Shown: positions 1 to 7,594, counted from the first letter of the stretch. The stretch is 19,563 bases of DNA from an uncultured Paracoccus sp. (GCF_946221145.1 NZ_CAMIOH010000042.1:1-19563); one strand, 5' to 3'. Notes: generated from the letters alone by a model not told the origin. A program made the numbers and translations.

Positions 1-50
1 GCCGAATCGCGACCGTTGCGGGACGAACCGCCTGCTTTCTTATGTGCCAT
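1..50 (-). CDS. rpmA: 50S ribosomal protein L27 (5' part only)
   Basis: The reverse strand reads MAHKKAGGSSRNGRDS from an ATG at 50-48, which is the highly conserved N-terminus of bacterial ribosomal protein L27. The rest of the gene lies beyond the window edge. L27 sits near the peptidyl-transferase centre of the large subunit. A Shine-Dalgarno GGAG lies at 62-59, 8 nt before the ATG. The gene follows rplU by 12 nt, the standard rplU-rpmA order, so both should come from one transcript. Only 16 full codons are visible, but the match to this N-terminus is distinctive. Confidence 0.93.
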   Translation of the reverse strand, partial: MAHKKAGGSSRNGRDS

Positions 51-62
51 GGGTCAGTCTCC

Positions 63-425
63 TTACGCGTTTTCTTTGGTGCGCGCGCCGACGGCGGCTT
101 TCACGCCCGTCGCGTCCGCGCCATTGTCCAGAACGTCGGTCACGCGCAGCAGGGTCAGCTGCTGGCGATGGCCGCGCGTGCGCTGCGAGCTGTGCTTGCG
201 GCGGCGCTTGACATAGGTGATGACCTTGTCGGCCTTGATCTGGTCGATCACTTCGGCCTGCACGCAGGCGCCGCTGACCAGCGGCGCGCCCAGGGTAGAG
301 CCGACCATCAGGATATCGTTGAACTGGACCTTGTCGCCAGCCGCAGCATTCAGCTTTTCAACGCGCAGAACATCGCCTGCCTGCACCTTGTATTGCTTGC
401 CGCCCGTCTTCAGAACCGCGAACAT
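63..425 (-). CDS. rplU: 50S ribosomal protein L21
   Basis: This 120-residue protein begins MFAVLKTGGKQYKV, the hallmark N-terminus of L21, and has the basic segment KRRRKHSSQRTRGHRQ at about residues 73-88, which in the family contacts 23S rRNA. L21 is normally about 100-105 residues, so this protein carries a short C-terminal extension (after VTDVLDNG), which I believe is common in alphaproteobacteria. The start ATG is preceded by a GAAGGAAA Shine-Dalgarno about 9 nt upstream. rpmA follows after 12 nt. A sigma-70-like promoter lies about 147 nt upstream, leaving an unusually structured leader that is annotated separately. Confidence 0.97.
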   Translation of the reverse strand: MFAVLKTGGKQYKVQAGDVLRVEKLNAAAGDKVQFNDILMVGSTLGAPLVSGACVQAEVIDQIKADKVITYVKRRRKHSSQRTRGHRQQLTLLRVTDVLDNGADATGVKAAVGARTKENA

Positions 426-565
426 CGCTTCGTTTCCTTCGTTTGCCGCGTCCTTCGGCCCCAGATCGCTCTGGCGTTGGGGTTTCCCGCCTTCGGACAG
501 CGCATCCCGCGCATGGGGATGTCATTAAAATAACGCACCGGCCAAGGGCGGATGCCCGGCCGGTC
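426..565 (-). promoter_or_regulatory. Structured 5' leader of the rplU-rpmA transcript (three hairpins)
   Basis: From the start site expected from the promoter (near 565) to the rplU ATG there are about 140 nt. On the minus strand three hairpins follow one another. Hairpin 1 (563-538) has arms CCGGCCGGGC and GCCC-UU-GGCCGG, a 10-bp stem with a two-base bulge and loop AUCC; about six nt later comes a T-rich run (TATTTTAAT, 532-524). Hairpin 2 (521-503) pairs CATCCC with GGGATG. Hairpin 3 (474-461) pairs CCAGA with TCTGG around a GCGA (GNRA-type) tetraloop. The pairings are read directly from the sequence. A role in L21 autoregulation or attenuation is inference; I do not recognise a described alphaproteobacterial leader class here. 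Confidence 0.5.
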
Positions 566-571
566 CGCGTG

Positions 572-600
572 CATATGGCGGATTCCCCCGGTCAAGTCAA
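572..600 (-). promoter_or_regulatory. Promoter of rplU-rpmA
   Basis: On the minus strand TTGACT (600-595) and CATATG (577-572) are separated by exactly 17 nt, a good match to housekeeping-sigma promoters of alphaproteobacteria. Transcription would start near 565, immediately before the first leader hairpin. The divergent gene at 687 has no comparable promoter that I could identify. Confidence 0.65.
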
Positions 601-686
601 GCATGCCACGGCGGTGATATTTCAGGGGTGGCGTGGAACCTTGGCCGGTGGCAAGGCTTTGTCCGCAGCCCAGCCAGGAACCTGTC

Positions 687-1661
687 ATGCAAAGCTTCAC
701 CTGCCCCGCCTGCAACGCACGCGTCTATTTCGAGAATACGTTCTGCGCCTGCGGGTCGCCCCTCTACTATGAACCCGAGGCCCGCACGATGCTGAACGAG
801 GGTGTTGCCTGCGCCAACCGCGACAGCATCCAGTGCAACTGGGTCGCCATCCCGGACGAACCGCTGTGCCGGTCCTGCACGATGTCCGACACCGTGCCTG
901 CGCTGAACATCGGCGACAACCAGCAGCTGCTGGAACGGGCCGAGCGGGCCAAGCGATGGGTGCTGGCGAACCTGTCCAACTGGGAGTGGTTCACCGATGC
1001 TGATACCGGAATGCGGCCGCGCTTCCAGATGCTGTCCGAAAACACCGGCGGCGGGCGCGCGGTGCAGATCATGATGGGCCACGACAACGGCGAGATCGTC
1101 ATCAACGTGACCGAGGCGGACGAACTGATCCGCGTTCAACGCCAGCACAAGCTGGGCGAACAGTATCGGTCGATGGTCGGGCATTTCCGGCACGAGCTGG
1201 CGCATTTCCTGTTCGACCGACTGGCCGTCGCGCCGGGTTTCCTGGACGAATTCCGGGCGCTGTTCGGCGATGAAACGGCCGATTACAACGTCGCCCTCCA
1301 GGAACATTACGCCAATCCCAAGGAGCCGGGCGAGGAATTCATCACCACCTATGCCACCTCTCATCCGCATGAGGACTGGGCCGAGACGGTGGCCCATCTG
1401 CTGCACATGGTCGATTTCACCGACAGCTTCGTCAGTGCCGGCCTGTCGATGAAAAGCCTGCCCGAGGACTATCAGCCCTATGCCGAACAGGATCCGGACC
1501 ACCTGCTGAACATCGCCGCCGAGGTCGCCATCGCGATCAACGACATCAACCGCGCCCTGGACAATTCCGACCTGTATCCCTTTGTCCTGACGCCGAAGAT
1601 CCGCGAAAAGATCAAGTTCGCGCATGGCTGGATCAGCAGCCACGCCGAACGGGGCGCCTAG
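687..1661 (+). CDS. Zinc-ribbon protein with HExxH metallopeptidase-like domain
   Basis: The 324-residue product starts with paired cysteines (C6, C9, C20, C22, then C42, C50, C61, C64), which look like two Cys4 zinc sites. A metzincin-like HELAH sits at residues 169-173 in FRHELAHFLFD, followed by EDWAE at 229-233. This arrangement matches the putative zinc-binding metallopeptidase family (COG4307, Peptidase_Mx), whose substrate I do not know to be established. There is no signal peptide or membrane segment, so it is probably cytoplasmic. The ATG at 687 is chosen because AGGAA lies 6 nt upstream and CPAC follows at once; an upstream in-frame GTG at 633 would add 18 unconvincing residues. The gene stands alone and converges on uup, sharing the bases CTAG for both stop codons. 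Peptidase activity is inferred from the motif only. Confidence 0.85.
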   Translation: MQSFTCPACNARVYFENTFCACGSPLYYEPEARTMLNEGVACANRDSIQCNWVAIPDEPLCRSCTMSDTVPALNIGDNQQLLERAERAKRWVLANLSNWEWFTDADTGMRPRFQMLSENTGGGRAVQIMMGHDNGEIVINVTEADELIRVQRQHKLGEQYRSMVGHFRHELAHFLFDRLAVAPGFLDEFRALFGDETADYNVALQEHYANPKEPGEEFITTYATSHPHEDWAETVAHLLHMVDFTDSFVSAGLSMKSLPEDYQPYAEQDPDHLLNIAAEVAIAINDINRALDNSDLYPFVLTPKIREKIKFAHGWISSHAERGA

Positions 1662-3463
1662 GACGCGGCCTTTTCCTCAAGCGCCAGCCATTCCTCTTCG
1701 GCCGCCGCCAGGGCCTGCTGGCGTTCGCCAAGCGCCTCGGTTGCCTTCTGGAACTTGGCTGGCGCGGTCTGGAACAGGTCGGGCTGGGCCAGGAATTCGG
1801 ACAGCTTGGCGATCTCGGCCTCCAGCCGCTCGATCACGGCAGGCAGGGCGTCAAGGCGGTGGCGTTCGGTGAAGGACAGGCCGGATTTGGCGGATTTCGC
1901 CTTGTCCGGCGTGGCTTCGGCCTTTCGCGAGGCTTCGACAGGGGCAGGCGCGTCATCGCCCCGCTGGGCGCGGTAATCGGTCCACCCGCCAGCATAGACA
2001 GTGGCCTGCCCGTCCCCCTCCATCGCCACGGTGGTGTCGGCCACCCGGTCGATGAAGTCGCGGTCGTGGCTGACCAGCAATACCGTGCCGTCGTAATCGC
2101 CCAGCAGATCCTGCAACAGATCCAGCGTTTCCACGTCCAGATCGTTGGTCGGTTCGTCCATGACCAGCAGGTTCGACGGGCGGGCCATCAGCCGCGCCAG
2201 CAACAGCCGCGCCTTCTCGCCGCCCGACAGGCTGCGGACGGGGGCGCGGGCCTGCGCGTCGTCGAACAGGAAATCCTTGAGATAGGCCACCACATGCTTG
2301 GGCTGGCCGCGCACCATCACCTGATCGGCCCGGCCCGACACCCGCATGTCGGGATCGCCGGTAAGCGATTCCCACAGCGTCTGGTCCGGGTTCAGCGCCG
2401 ACCGGGTCTGGTCGAACACCGCCACCTCCAGGTTGGTGCCCAGGGTCAGCGTGCCCTGGTCGGGCGCAATCTCTCCGGTCAGCATCTTGATCAACGTGGT
2501 CTTGCCCGCGCCGTTCGGCCCGACAAACGCCACCCGGTCGCCGCGGTTCACCCGCAGGTCGAAGGGACGCAGGATCACCCGATCGCCAAAGGACTTGGCG
2601 ATGCCGGTGGCCTCGATCACTTTCTTCCCGGATTGCGGCCCCGATTCCAACGCCATGGCCGCCGTGCCCTGCCGCCGGATCTGGGCGCTGCGTTCCGCCC
2701 GCAGCGCGGCCAGGGCGCGGACCCGGCCCTGGTTGCGCTTGCGCCGCGCGCTGATGCCTTCGACGGCCCAGCGGGCCTCGGCCTTGATCTTGCGGTCCAG
2801 CTTGTGGCGGGCGTCATCCTCGGCCGACCAGACGGCCTCGCGCCAGTCCTCGAAGCCCTCGAAGCCGCGCTCCTGGCGGCGCACCTCGCCCCGGTCGATC
2901 CACAGGGTGGCGCGGGTCAGGCGGCGCAGGAAGGCGCGGTCGTGGCTGATCAGGACATAGGCGGCCCGGGTCTGGGACAGGTGATCCTCCAGCCAGCCGA
3001 TGGCCTGGATGTCCAGGTGGTTGGTCGGCTCGTCCAGCAGCATCAGTTCGGGCGCCTGGGCCAGCAGCCGGGCCAGGGCGGCGCGGCGGCGTTCCCCGCC
3101 GGACGCCGTGTCCACCGGTCGAGAGGGATCGAACTTCAGCCCTTCGGCCGCCATCTCGACGCGATAGGATTCGGATTCGGGAAGGCCCGAGGCGGCGAAA
3201 TCGCCCAGCGTCGCAAAGCCCGACAGATCGGGATCCTGCTCCATATATCCGGCGGACACGCCTGCGCTGACCACGACCTGCCCCTTGTCGGGTTCGACAA
3301 GGCCGGCCATGACCTTCATCAGCGTGGATTTTCCCGATCCGTTGCGGCCCACCAGGGCCACCCGGTCACCAGGCTGGACGGTCAGCGACAACCCGTCGAA
3401 GACAGGGTCGCCGCCGAAGGTCAGGGAAATGTCGGTCAGTTGAAGAAGGGGTGCGCGTGCCAT
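1658..3463 (-). CDS. uup: ABC-F family ATPase, Uup type
   Basis: The 601-residue protein has two ATP-binding cassettes and no membrane segments. Cassette 1 has Walker A GRNGSGKS (39-46), signature SGGER (121-125) and Walker B LMLLDEPTNHLD (140-151). Cassette 2 has GPNGAGKT (315-322), LSGGEK (412-417) and LLVMDEPTNDLD (432-443). A linker rich in Arg, Lys and Ala (about 215-275) joins them, and a helical, probably coiled-coil C-terminus (about 525-601) is typical of Uup. ABC-F proteins act on ribosomes; Uup has also been linked to precise excision of transposons and to branched DNA. The exact subfamily is inferred from the C-terminal domain. The start lies only 6 nt downstream of a plausible -10 element, so the mRNA may be leaderless. 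The stop overlaps that of the convergent gene. Confidence 0.88.
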   Translation of the reverse strand: MARAPLLQLTDISLTFGGDPVFDGLSLTVQPGDRVALVGRNGSGKSTLMKVMAGLVEPDKGQVVVSAGVSAGYMEQDPDLSGFATLGDFAASGLPESESYRVEMAAEGLKFDPSRPVDTASGGERRRAALARLLAQAPELMLLDEPTNHLDIQAIGWLEDHLSQTRAAYVLISHDRAFLRRLTRATLWIDRGEVRRQERGFEGFEDWREAVWSAEDDARHKLDRKIKAEARWAVEGISARRKRNQGRVRALAALRAERSAQIRRQGTAAMALESGPQSGKKVIEATGIAKSFGDRVILRPFDLRVNRGDRVAFVGPNGAGKTTLIKMLTGEIAPDQGTLTLGTNLEVAVFDQTRSALNPDQTLWESLTGDPDMRVSGRADQVMVRGQPKHVVAYLKDFLFDDAQARAPVRSLSGGEKARLLLARLMARPSNLLVMDEPTNDLDVETLDLLQDLLGDYDGTVLLVSHDRDFIDRVADTTVAMEGDGQATVYAGGWTDYRAQRGDDAPAPVEASRKAEATPDKAKSAKSGLSFTERHRLDALPAVIERLEAEIAKLSEFLAQPDLFQTAPAKFQKATEALGERQQALAAAEEEWLALEEKAAS

Positions 3464-3469
3464 GCCCGC

Positions 3470-3498
3470 GCCCTAGCCTGCGCCGCACGCAGGGTCAA
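3470..3498 (-). promoter_or_regulatory. Promoter of uup, possibly giving a leaderless mRNA
   Basis: On the minus strand TTGACC (3498-3493) and TAGGGC (3475-3470) are 17 nt apart. A start 7 nt after the -10 falls on the A of the uup ATG at 3463. An AGGG inside the -10 could act as a Shine-Dalgarno only if transcription began further upstream. The rest of the 114-nt divergent gap to the nucleoside hydrolase shows no second clear promoter; TTGCAC at 3522-3527 on the plus strand lacks a good partner. Confidence 0.4.
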
Positions 3499-3577
3499 TG
3501 CGCGCCTGCGCAGGCAAGGGCTTGCACGCCATGCAATTAGCCAGCAAAACAAGCCGGTGTTTCATTAAGGGGTTCGC

Positions 3578-4516
3578 ATGGCGCGCAAAATCATCATCGA
3601 CACCGATCCCGGCCAGGACGACGCCGTGGCGATCTTGCTGGCCCTTGCCAGCCCCGAACTCGAGGTTCTGGGCCTGACCGCCGTGGCCGGAAACGTGCCC
3701 CTGGCCCTGACGGAACTGAACGCACGCAAGATCCTGGAACTGGCGGGCCGACCAGAGATTCCGGTCTTTGCGGGCTGCGACCGGCCCCTGGCGCGCCCGC
3801 TGATCACCGCCGAACATGTCCACGGCAAATCCGGCCTGGACGGAATCGACCTGCCGGATCCGCAGATCCCTCTGCAATCGCAGCACGCCGTGGATTTCAT
3901 CATCGAAACCCTGCGCCGTGAACCGGCGGGGACCATAACGCTGGTGCCGATCGGCCCGCTGACCAATATCGCCCAGGCGTTCCGCCAGGCCCCGGACATC
4001 GTGGCCCGCGTCCAGGAGATCGTCCTGATGGGCGGTGCCTATTTCGAGGTCGGCAACATCACCCCGGCCGCCGAATTCAACATCTTCGTCGATCCCGAAG
4101 CCGCGGCCGAGGTTTTCGCGGCGGGCGCCCCGCTGGTGGTGATGCCGCTGGACGTGACGCACGAGGCGCTGACCTCGCGCGGCTGGATCGAGGCGATGCG
4201 TGCCCTGCCCGGCCGCTGCGGCCCCGCCATCGCCAGCTGGACCGATTTCTTCGAACGCTTCGACAAGGAAAAATACGGCAGCGAAGGCGCCCCCCTGCAC
4301 GATCCCTGCACGATCGCCTGGCTGCTGCGCCCGGATCTGTTCACAGGCCGCCACATCAATGTGGAAATCGAAACGGCGGGCCGCTTCACCGCCGGGATGA
4401 CCGTGGCCGACTGGTGGGGCGTGACGGACCGCCCCGCCAATGCCCAGTTCATCCGCCATCTGGATCGGGATGCGCTGTTCACCCTGTTGGCCGACCGGCT
4501 GACCCGACTGCCCTGA
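3578..4516 (+). CDS. Nucleoside hydrolase (IUNH family)
   Basis: The 312-residue protein opens MARKIIIDTDPGQDDA; the aspartate cluster D8/D10/D14/D15 is the calcium- and ribose-binding signature of inosine-uridine nucleoside hydrolases. Later family motifs are VPIGPLTNIA, VLMGGAY, AEFNIFVDPEAA and the HDPCTIAWLL segment near the C-terminus, which supplies another metal-binding Asp. Length is typical (about 310-320). These cytoplasmic enzymes cleave the N-glycosidic bond of ribonucleosides to base plus ribose, in nucleoside salvage. Substrate preference (purine or pyrimidine) cannot be read from the sequence, so no rih symbol is given. The Shine-Dalgarno AAGGGG (3567-3572) is 5 nt before the ATG. 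No transporter or ribokinase gene is next to it. It converges on ompH with one base between the stop codons. Confidence 0.93.
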   Translation: MARKIIIDTDPGQDDAVAILLALASPELEVLGLTAVAGNVPLALTELNARKILELAGRPEIPVFAGCDRPLARPLITAEHVHGKSGLDGIDLPDPQIPLQSQHAVDFIIETLRREPAGTITLVPIGPLTNIAQAFRQAPDIVARVQEIVLMGGAYFEVGNITPAAEFNIFVDPEAAAEVFAAGAPLVVMPLDVTHEALTSRGWIEAMRALPGRCGPAIASWTDFFERFDKEKYGSEGAPLHDPCTIAWLLRPDLFTGRHINVEIETAGRFTAGMTVADWWGVTDRPANAQFIRHLDRDALFTLLADRLTRLP

Positions 4517-4517
4517 G

Positions 4518-5189
4518 TTATTCCTGCGGCGCGGTCGGGGTCGCAGTCGCAGTCGGGGCCGGGGCCGACGCTGGGGCGGAACCCGGCAGCGGCACCGTCC
4601 CGACGCCATCGCCCAGCGTCGCGTTCAGGCGCGCCACCAGGGCTTGCGTCATGTCGATGGCGTCCAGCGACACGAAGACGGTGCGCCGGTCCAGAACCGC
4701 GACGGCGCCGCGTTCCTGCATCATCTCTCCCATCAGGGGCAGCGCGGCGCGGTAGAAGGCGGTGCGGTCAGCCTCGGCCCAGGCGTTCAGATCCTGGACC
4801 ACCTGCGCCCGCTGGCGGCGCACCTCGGTCGCGCGGGTGTCGAAAGCCTCGGCCTGGCGGCGGAATTCGGCGGGGTCCATGGTGCCGCGCTGCTGGGTCA
4901 GGGTCGCTTCCTCGGCGGACAGCTGGTCGGCCAGACGCTCGTTCTCGGCCTCGATCTTGCCGCCTTCCTCGTCCAGAACGCGCTGAGTCCGCTTGCCCCA
5001 GTCGGATCCGGCGAACAGCACGTCCTGATCGACGGTCAGGATCGGCGCCACCAAGGGCGCCGCATCGGCCGGCGACGGGATGGTGCGCGACGGCAGGTCG
5101 GGCGCCGTATCCTGAGGGGTCTGCTGCGCCGCAGCCAGCCCCGGCAGAACCAGCAGCGCCCAGACCGCAAGCCGTCCCCGAAGGCGCAT
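4518..5189 (-). CDS. ompH: OmpH/Skp-family periplasmic chaperone
   Basis: The 223-residue protein has a signal peptide (MRLRGRLAVWALLVLPGLAAA, likely cut after residue 21). After a proline-rich stretch comes LTVDQDVLFAGSDWGKR, like the start of the mature Skp/OmpH fold, then a long charged helix (about 80-150; EEGGKIEAENERLADQL and onward) that would form the chaperone tentacle. A VFVSLDAIDMTQALVARL segment closes the core. The family carries unfolded outer-membrane proteins across the periplasm to BamA. A low-complexity Pro/Ala/Thr tail of about 25 residues ends the protein. Its ATG shares one base with the bamA stop (TGATG), so translation is probably coupled. I would expect fabZ/lpxA-type genes next in many relatives, but the cluster ends here. 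Confidence 0.9.
   Translation of the reverse strand: MRLRGRLAVWALLVLPGLAAAQQTPQDTAPDLPSRTIPSPADAAPLVAPILTVDQDVLFAGSDWGKRTQRVLDEEGGKIEAENERLADQLSAEEATLTQQRGTMDPAEFRRQAEAFDTRATEVRRQRAQVVQDLNAWAEADRTAFYRAALPLMGEMMQERGAVAVLDRRTVFVSLDAIDMTQALVARLNATLGDGVGTVPLPGSAPASAPAPTATATPTAPQE
4532..4570. repeat. Imperfect hexanucleotide repeat coding the OmpH tail
   Basis: The plus strand carries successive six-base units such as GTCGCA, GTCGCA, GTCGGG and GCCGGG. On the minus strand they encode the alternating Ala/Pro/Thr tail of OmpH (ATATPTAP). Such a run could vary in length between strains without shifting the reading frame. Confidence 0.4.
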
Positions 5190-7489
5190 CAGAACCGCGT
5201 CGAGATCGTCAGGTCGAAGTTCTGTTCCTCGTCATAGTCCTCTTTCTTCACCGCCTTGGAGAAGTTGAACCGCAGCGGCCCGATGGGCGTGGTCCAGAAC
5301 ACAGAGGCGCCGACGGATGCGCGGACGTTCATCGCATCGTCCACGGTGGCGCCGCCGGTGCCGATCGTATTGTCCAGGCCCCAGATCGACCCGACATCGG
5401 CGAACAACCCGCCGGAAATCCCGTATTCCTCGGGCAGGCCCAGCGGGAACTGGGCCTCGGTGCGGACCACCCAGAAATAGTTGCCGCCCAGCCCGTCCTG
5501 GTTTTCCGCAGCCAGATCGCGCGGGCCGATGCCGTTCGGCTCGAACCCGCGGATGCGGGTGCCGCCGCGATAGCGGTCCAGGATCCAGGTCGAATAATCG
5601 CTGTAGGAATGGATCGCGCCTGCCTCGAATTCCGCGCGCAGGGTCACTTCCTCGCGCCAGGCATTGCTTTCCACGCCTGCCAGACCGCTTGTCGTCACGC
5701 TTTTCGTGTCGCCGCCAAGCCCGGCGAAGTCCTGTGAAAACCGCAGCTTGTAGCTGGTCAGCGGATCTAGCCCGGTGACGCGCGTATCCCACAGATAGCT
5801 GTAGCCAAGCGCCGAGGTGACGCGCTGCCCTTCCTCGGCCTGCAACAGCGCCGAGCTTTCGTCCTCGACCCCGGCCAGCGTCTCCTTGGAGAGGCGATAG
5901 CGCAGTTCAAGCCGCCCATTCTGCGAGATCGGGAACTCGATTGACGGACGCAGCCCCACCGAGCGCGTGTTGTAGTCCGAATTCAGGCTCTCGGTGACGT
6001 TGTAATAGGTGTTGAAGCCAAAGCGCAGGTCGCGGCCCAGGAAATACGGCTCGACGAAATTGAACGACGACGACTGGTCGCCATCGGCCGTCGAAATCGA
6101 CACACCGACCGTCTGGCCGCGGCCCAGGAAGTTGTTTTCCTGCAAGGACGCGTTCAGCCCGACGCCCGAAGACACGCCATAGGATGCGCCGAAGGACAGC
6201 GACCCGGTCGGCTGTTCCTCGACGTTGACATCGACGATCACCTGCTCCTCGCTGCTGCCGGCGCGGCTGTTGACCTGCGCATCGCTGAAATAGCCAAGCG
6301 CCCGGATCCGTTCGGCGGCATTGCGGATTTCGCGGGGGCTGAAGGGATCGCCCTCGACCGTGTTGAACTGGCGGCGGATCACCTGGTCCAGCGTGGTCGT
6401 GTTGCCCTCGATGTCGATGCGCTCGACGAAGACGCGCGGGCCACGGGTCAGCGCAAAGGTCAGATCCAGCGTCTGGGTCTGCGGGTTGCGGGTCACGCGG
6501 GGTTCGATGTTGACGAAGTTCAGGCCCTGCTGGATCGCCACCGTTTCCATCCGGCGGATGGTGTTGTCGATGGCGGCGGGGTTATAGACATCGCCCCGCC
6601 CGACGCGGTTCTGCGCCGCGAAGGCCCCGGCATCGACGCCCGGAATTTCCGAGACCGTGTTGACCTGCGCAAAGCGATAGCGCGGGCCTTCCTGGATGTT
6701 GAAGGTGATATAGAAGGCGTCGCGTTCCCGCGCGATTTCCGGCGCCACAGCCTGGACCCGGAAATCGGCATAACCCCGAGAGCGATAGAAATCGGTCAGC
6801 AGCTGTTCGTCCAGTTGCAGCCGCTCCGGGGCGAAGGTGTCGCGGCGGATGAAGGTGCGCAGGATGCCCGCCTGCTTGGTGTCCAGCACGTTGCGCAGCC
6901 GCCGGTCGGTAAAGGCGCGGTTGCCGGTGAACCCGATGCGTTCGATTTCGGTGACATTGCCCTCGCGGACCTCGAACACCAGATCGACGCGGTTGTCGCT
7001 GCGGCGGATGATGCGGGGATCGACGCGGGCCGCCAGCCGCCCCTGCGCGGCATAGGCCTGGGCGATGTTGTTGGCGTCCTGCAGCGCCTGGCTGGGCTGA
7101 TAGACCCGGCGCGACTGGCTTTGCACGACCGCCGCCAGCTGCTCGTCATTGATGCGGCGATTGCCCTCGAAGCTGATCTGGTTGATGGTCGGGTATTCCC
7201 TGACACGGATCACCAGGACATTGCCCTGCGGCACGATCTCGACCGTCTCGAACAGGCCGGAGTTCTGAAGGCGTTGCAGCGCGTCGTTCAGCTCGCCCGC
7301 CGACACGTTCTGGCCGCGCGCGATATTGGCATAGGACAGCACCGTGGCCGGTTCGACCCGCGCCGATCCTTCGATCCGCACGTCGTTGAAGACATAGGCC
7401 GAAGCCGCGCCGGGGATCAGCGCCGCCGGGGCTGCAATCGTCAAGGCCGTCACCAGGGCCAATGCGCCCTTGCCCAGTTTCCGTGTCAT
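5189..7489 (-). CDS. bamA: Outer membrane protein assembly factor BamA
   Basis: The 766-residue protein has a signal peptide (about 1-31, ending AASA before YVFNDVRIEG). Five POTRA domains follow (about 32-425), each with the typical beta-alpha-alpha-beta-beta pattern. The C-terminal beta-barrel (about 430-766) contains the loop-6 motif RIRGF (645-649), in place of the more common VRGF, and ends in Phe (LTISTRF), as expected of an outer-membrane barrel recognised by BAM itself. BamA folds and inserts outer-membrane proteins. The gene lies after rseP and before ompH, the classic envelope order. A 105-nt gap upstream contains a possible own promoter. The downstream stop overlaps the ompH start by one base. 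Confidence 0.97.
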   Translation of the reverse strand: MTRKLGKGALALVTALTIAAPAALIPGAASAYVFNDVRIEGSARVEPATVLSYANIARGQNVSAGELNDALQRLQNSGLFETVEIVPQGNVLVIRVREYPTINQISFEGNRRINDEQLAAVVQSQSRRVYQPSQALQDANNIAQAYAAQGRLAARVDPRIIRRSDNRVDLVFEVREGNVTEIERIGFTGNRAFTDRRLRNVLDTKQAGILRTFIRRDTFAPERLQLDEQLLTDFYRSRGYADFRVQAVAPEIARERDAFYITFNIQEGPRYRFAQVNTVSEIPGVDAGAFAAQNRVGRGDVYNPAAIDNTIRRMETVAIQQGLNFVNIEPRVTRNPQTQTLDLTFALTRGPRVFVERIDIEGNTTTLDQVIRRQFNTVEGDPFSPREIRNAAERIRALGYFSDAQVNSRAGSSEEQVIVDVNVEEQPTGSLSFGASYGVSSGVGLNASLQENNFLGRGQTVGVSISTADGDQSSSFNFVEPYFLGRDLRFGFNTYYNVTESLNSDYNTRSVGLRPSIEFPISQNGRLELRYRLSKETLAGVEDESSALLQAEEGQRVTSALGYSYLWDTRVTGLDPLTSYKLRFSQDFAGLGGDTKSVTTSGLAGVESNAWREEVTLRAEFEAGAIHSYSDYSTWILDRYRGGTRIRGFEPNGIGPRDLAAENQDGLGGNYFWVVRTEAQFPLGLPEEYGISGGLFADVGSIWGLDNTIGTGGATVDDAMNVRASVGASVFWTTPIGPLRFNFSKAVKKEDYDEEQNFDLTISTRF

Positions 7490-7552
7490 TGCTGCCCCTC
7501 TTGATCGTCAGCCTGCCGTGGCGCTGCTTGCGGCGCCTTCTTTTGCATCCAG

Positions 7553-7581
7553 CTTTTGCCTCAAACGGCCTGCCCTGTCAA
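7553..7581 (-). promoter_or_regulatory. Possible internal promoter for bamA-ompH
   Basis: On the minus strand a perfect TTGACA (7581-7576) is followed after 17 nt by CAAAAG (7558-7553). The -35 is consensus but the -10 is poor. It lies in the 105-nt gap between rseP and bamA, otherwise the only large break in the uppS-to-ompH run, so independent expression of bamA-ompH is plausible. I see no clear match to an enterobacterial envelope-stress (sigma-E) promoter. Confidence 0.35.
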
Positions 7582-7594
7582 AACCGCATCGCGG

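Noticed and set aside
597..1643. A 348-codon minus-strand open frame opposite the zinc-ribbon protein
   Set aside because: The plus strand carries the HELAH and Cys4 motifs; the minus frame has none and would overlap uup regulation without a start signal.
1859..3568. A 569-codon plus-strand open frame lying antisense to uup
   Set aside because: It mirrors uup codons in a GC-rich genome, has no recognisable domain, and is rich in His, Arg, Gly and Gln as expected of antisense frames.
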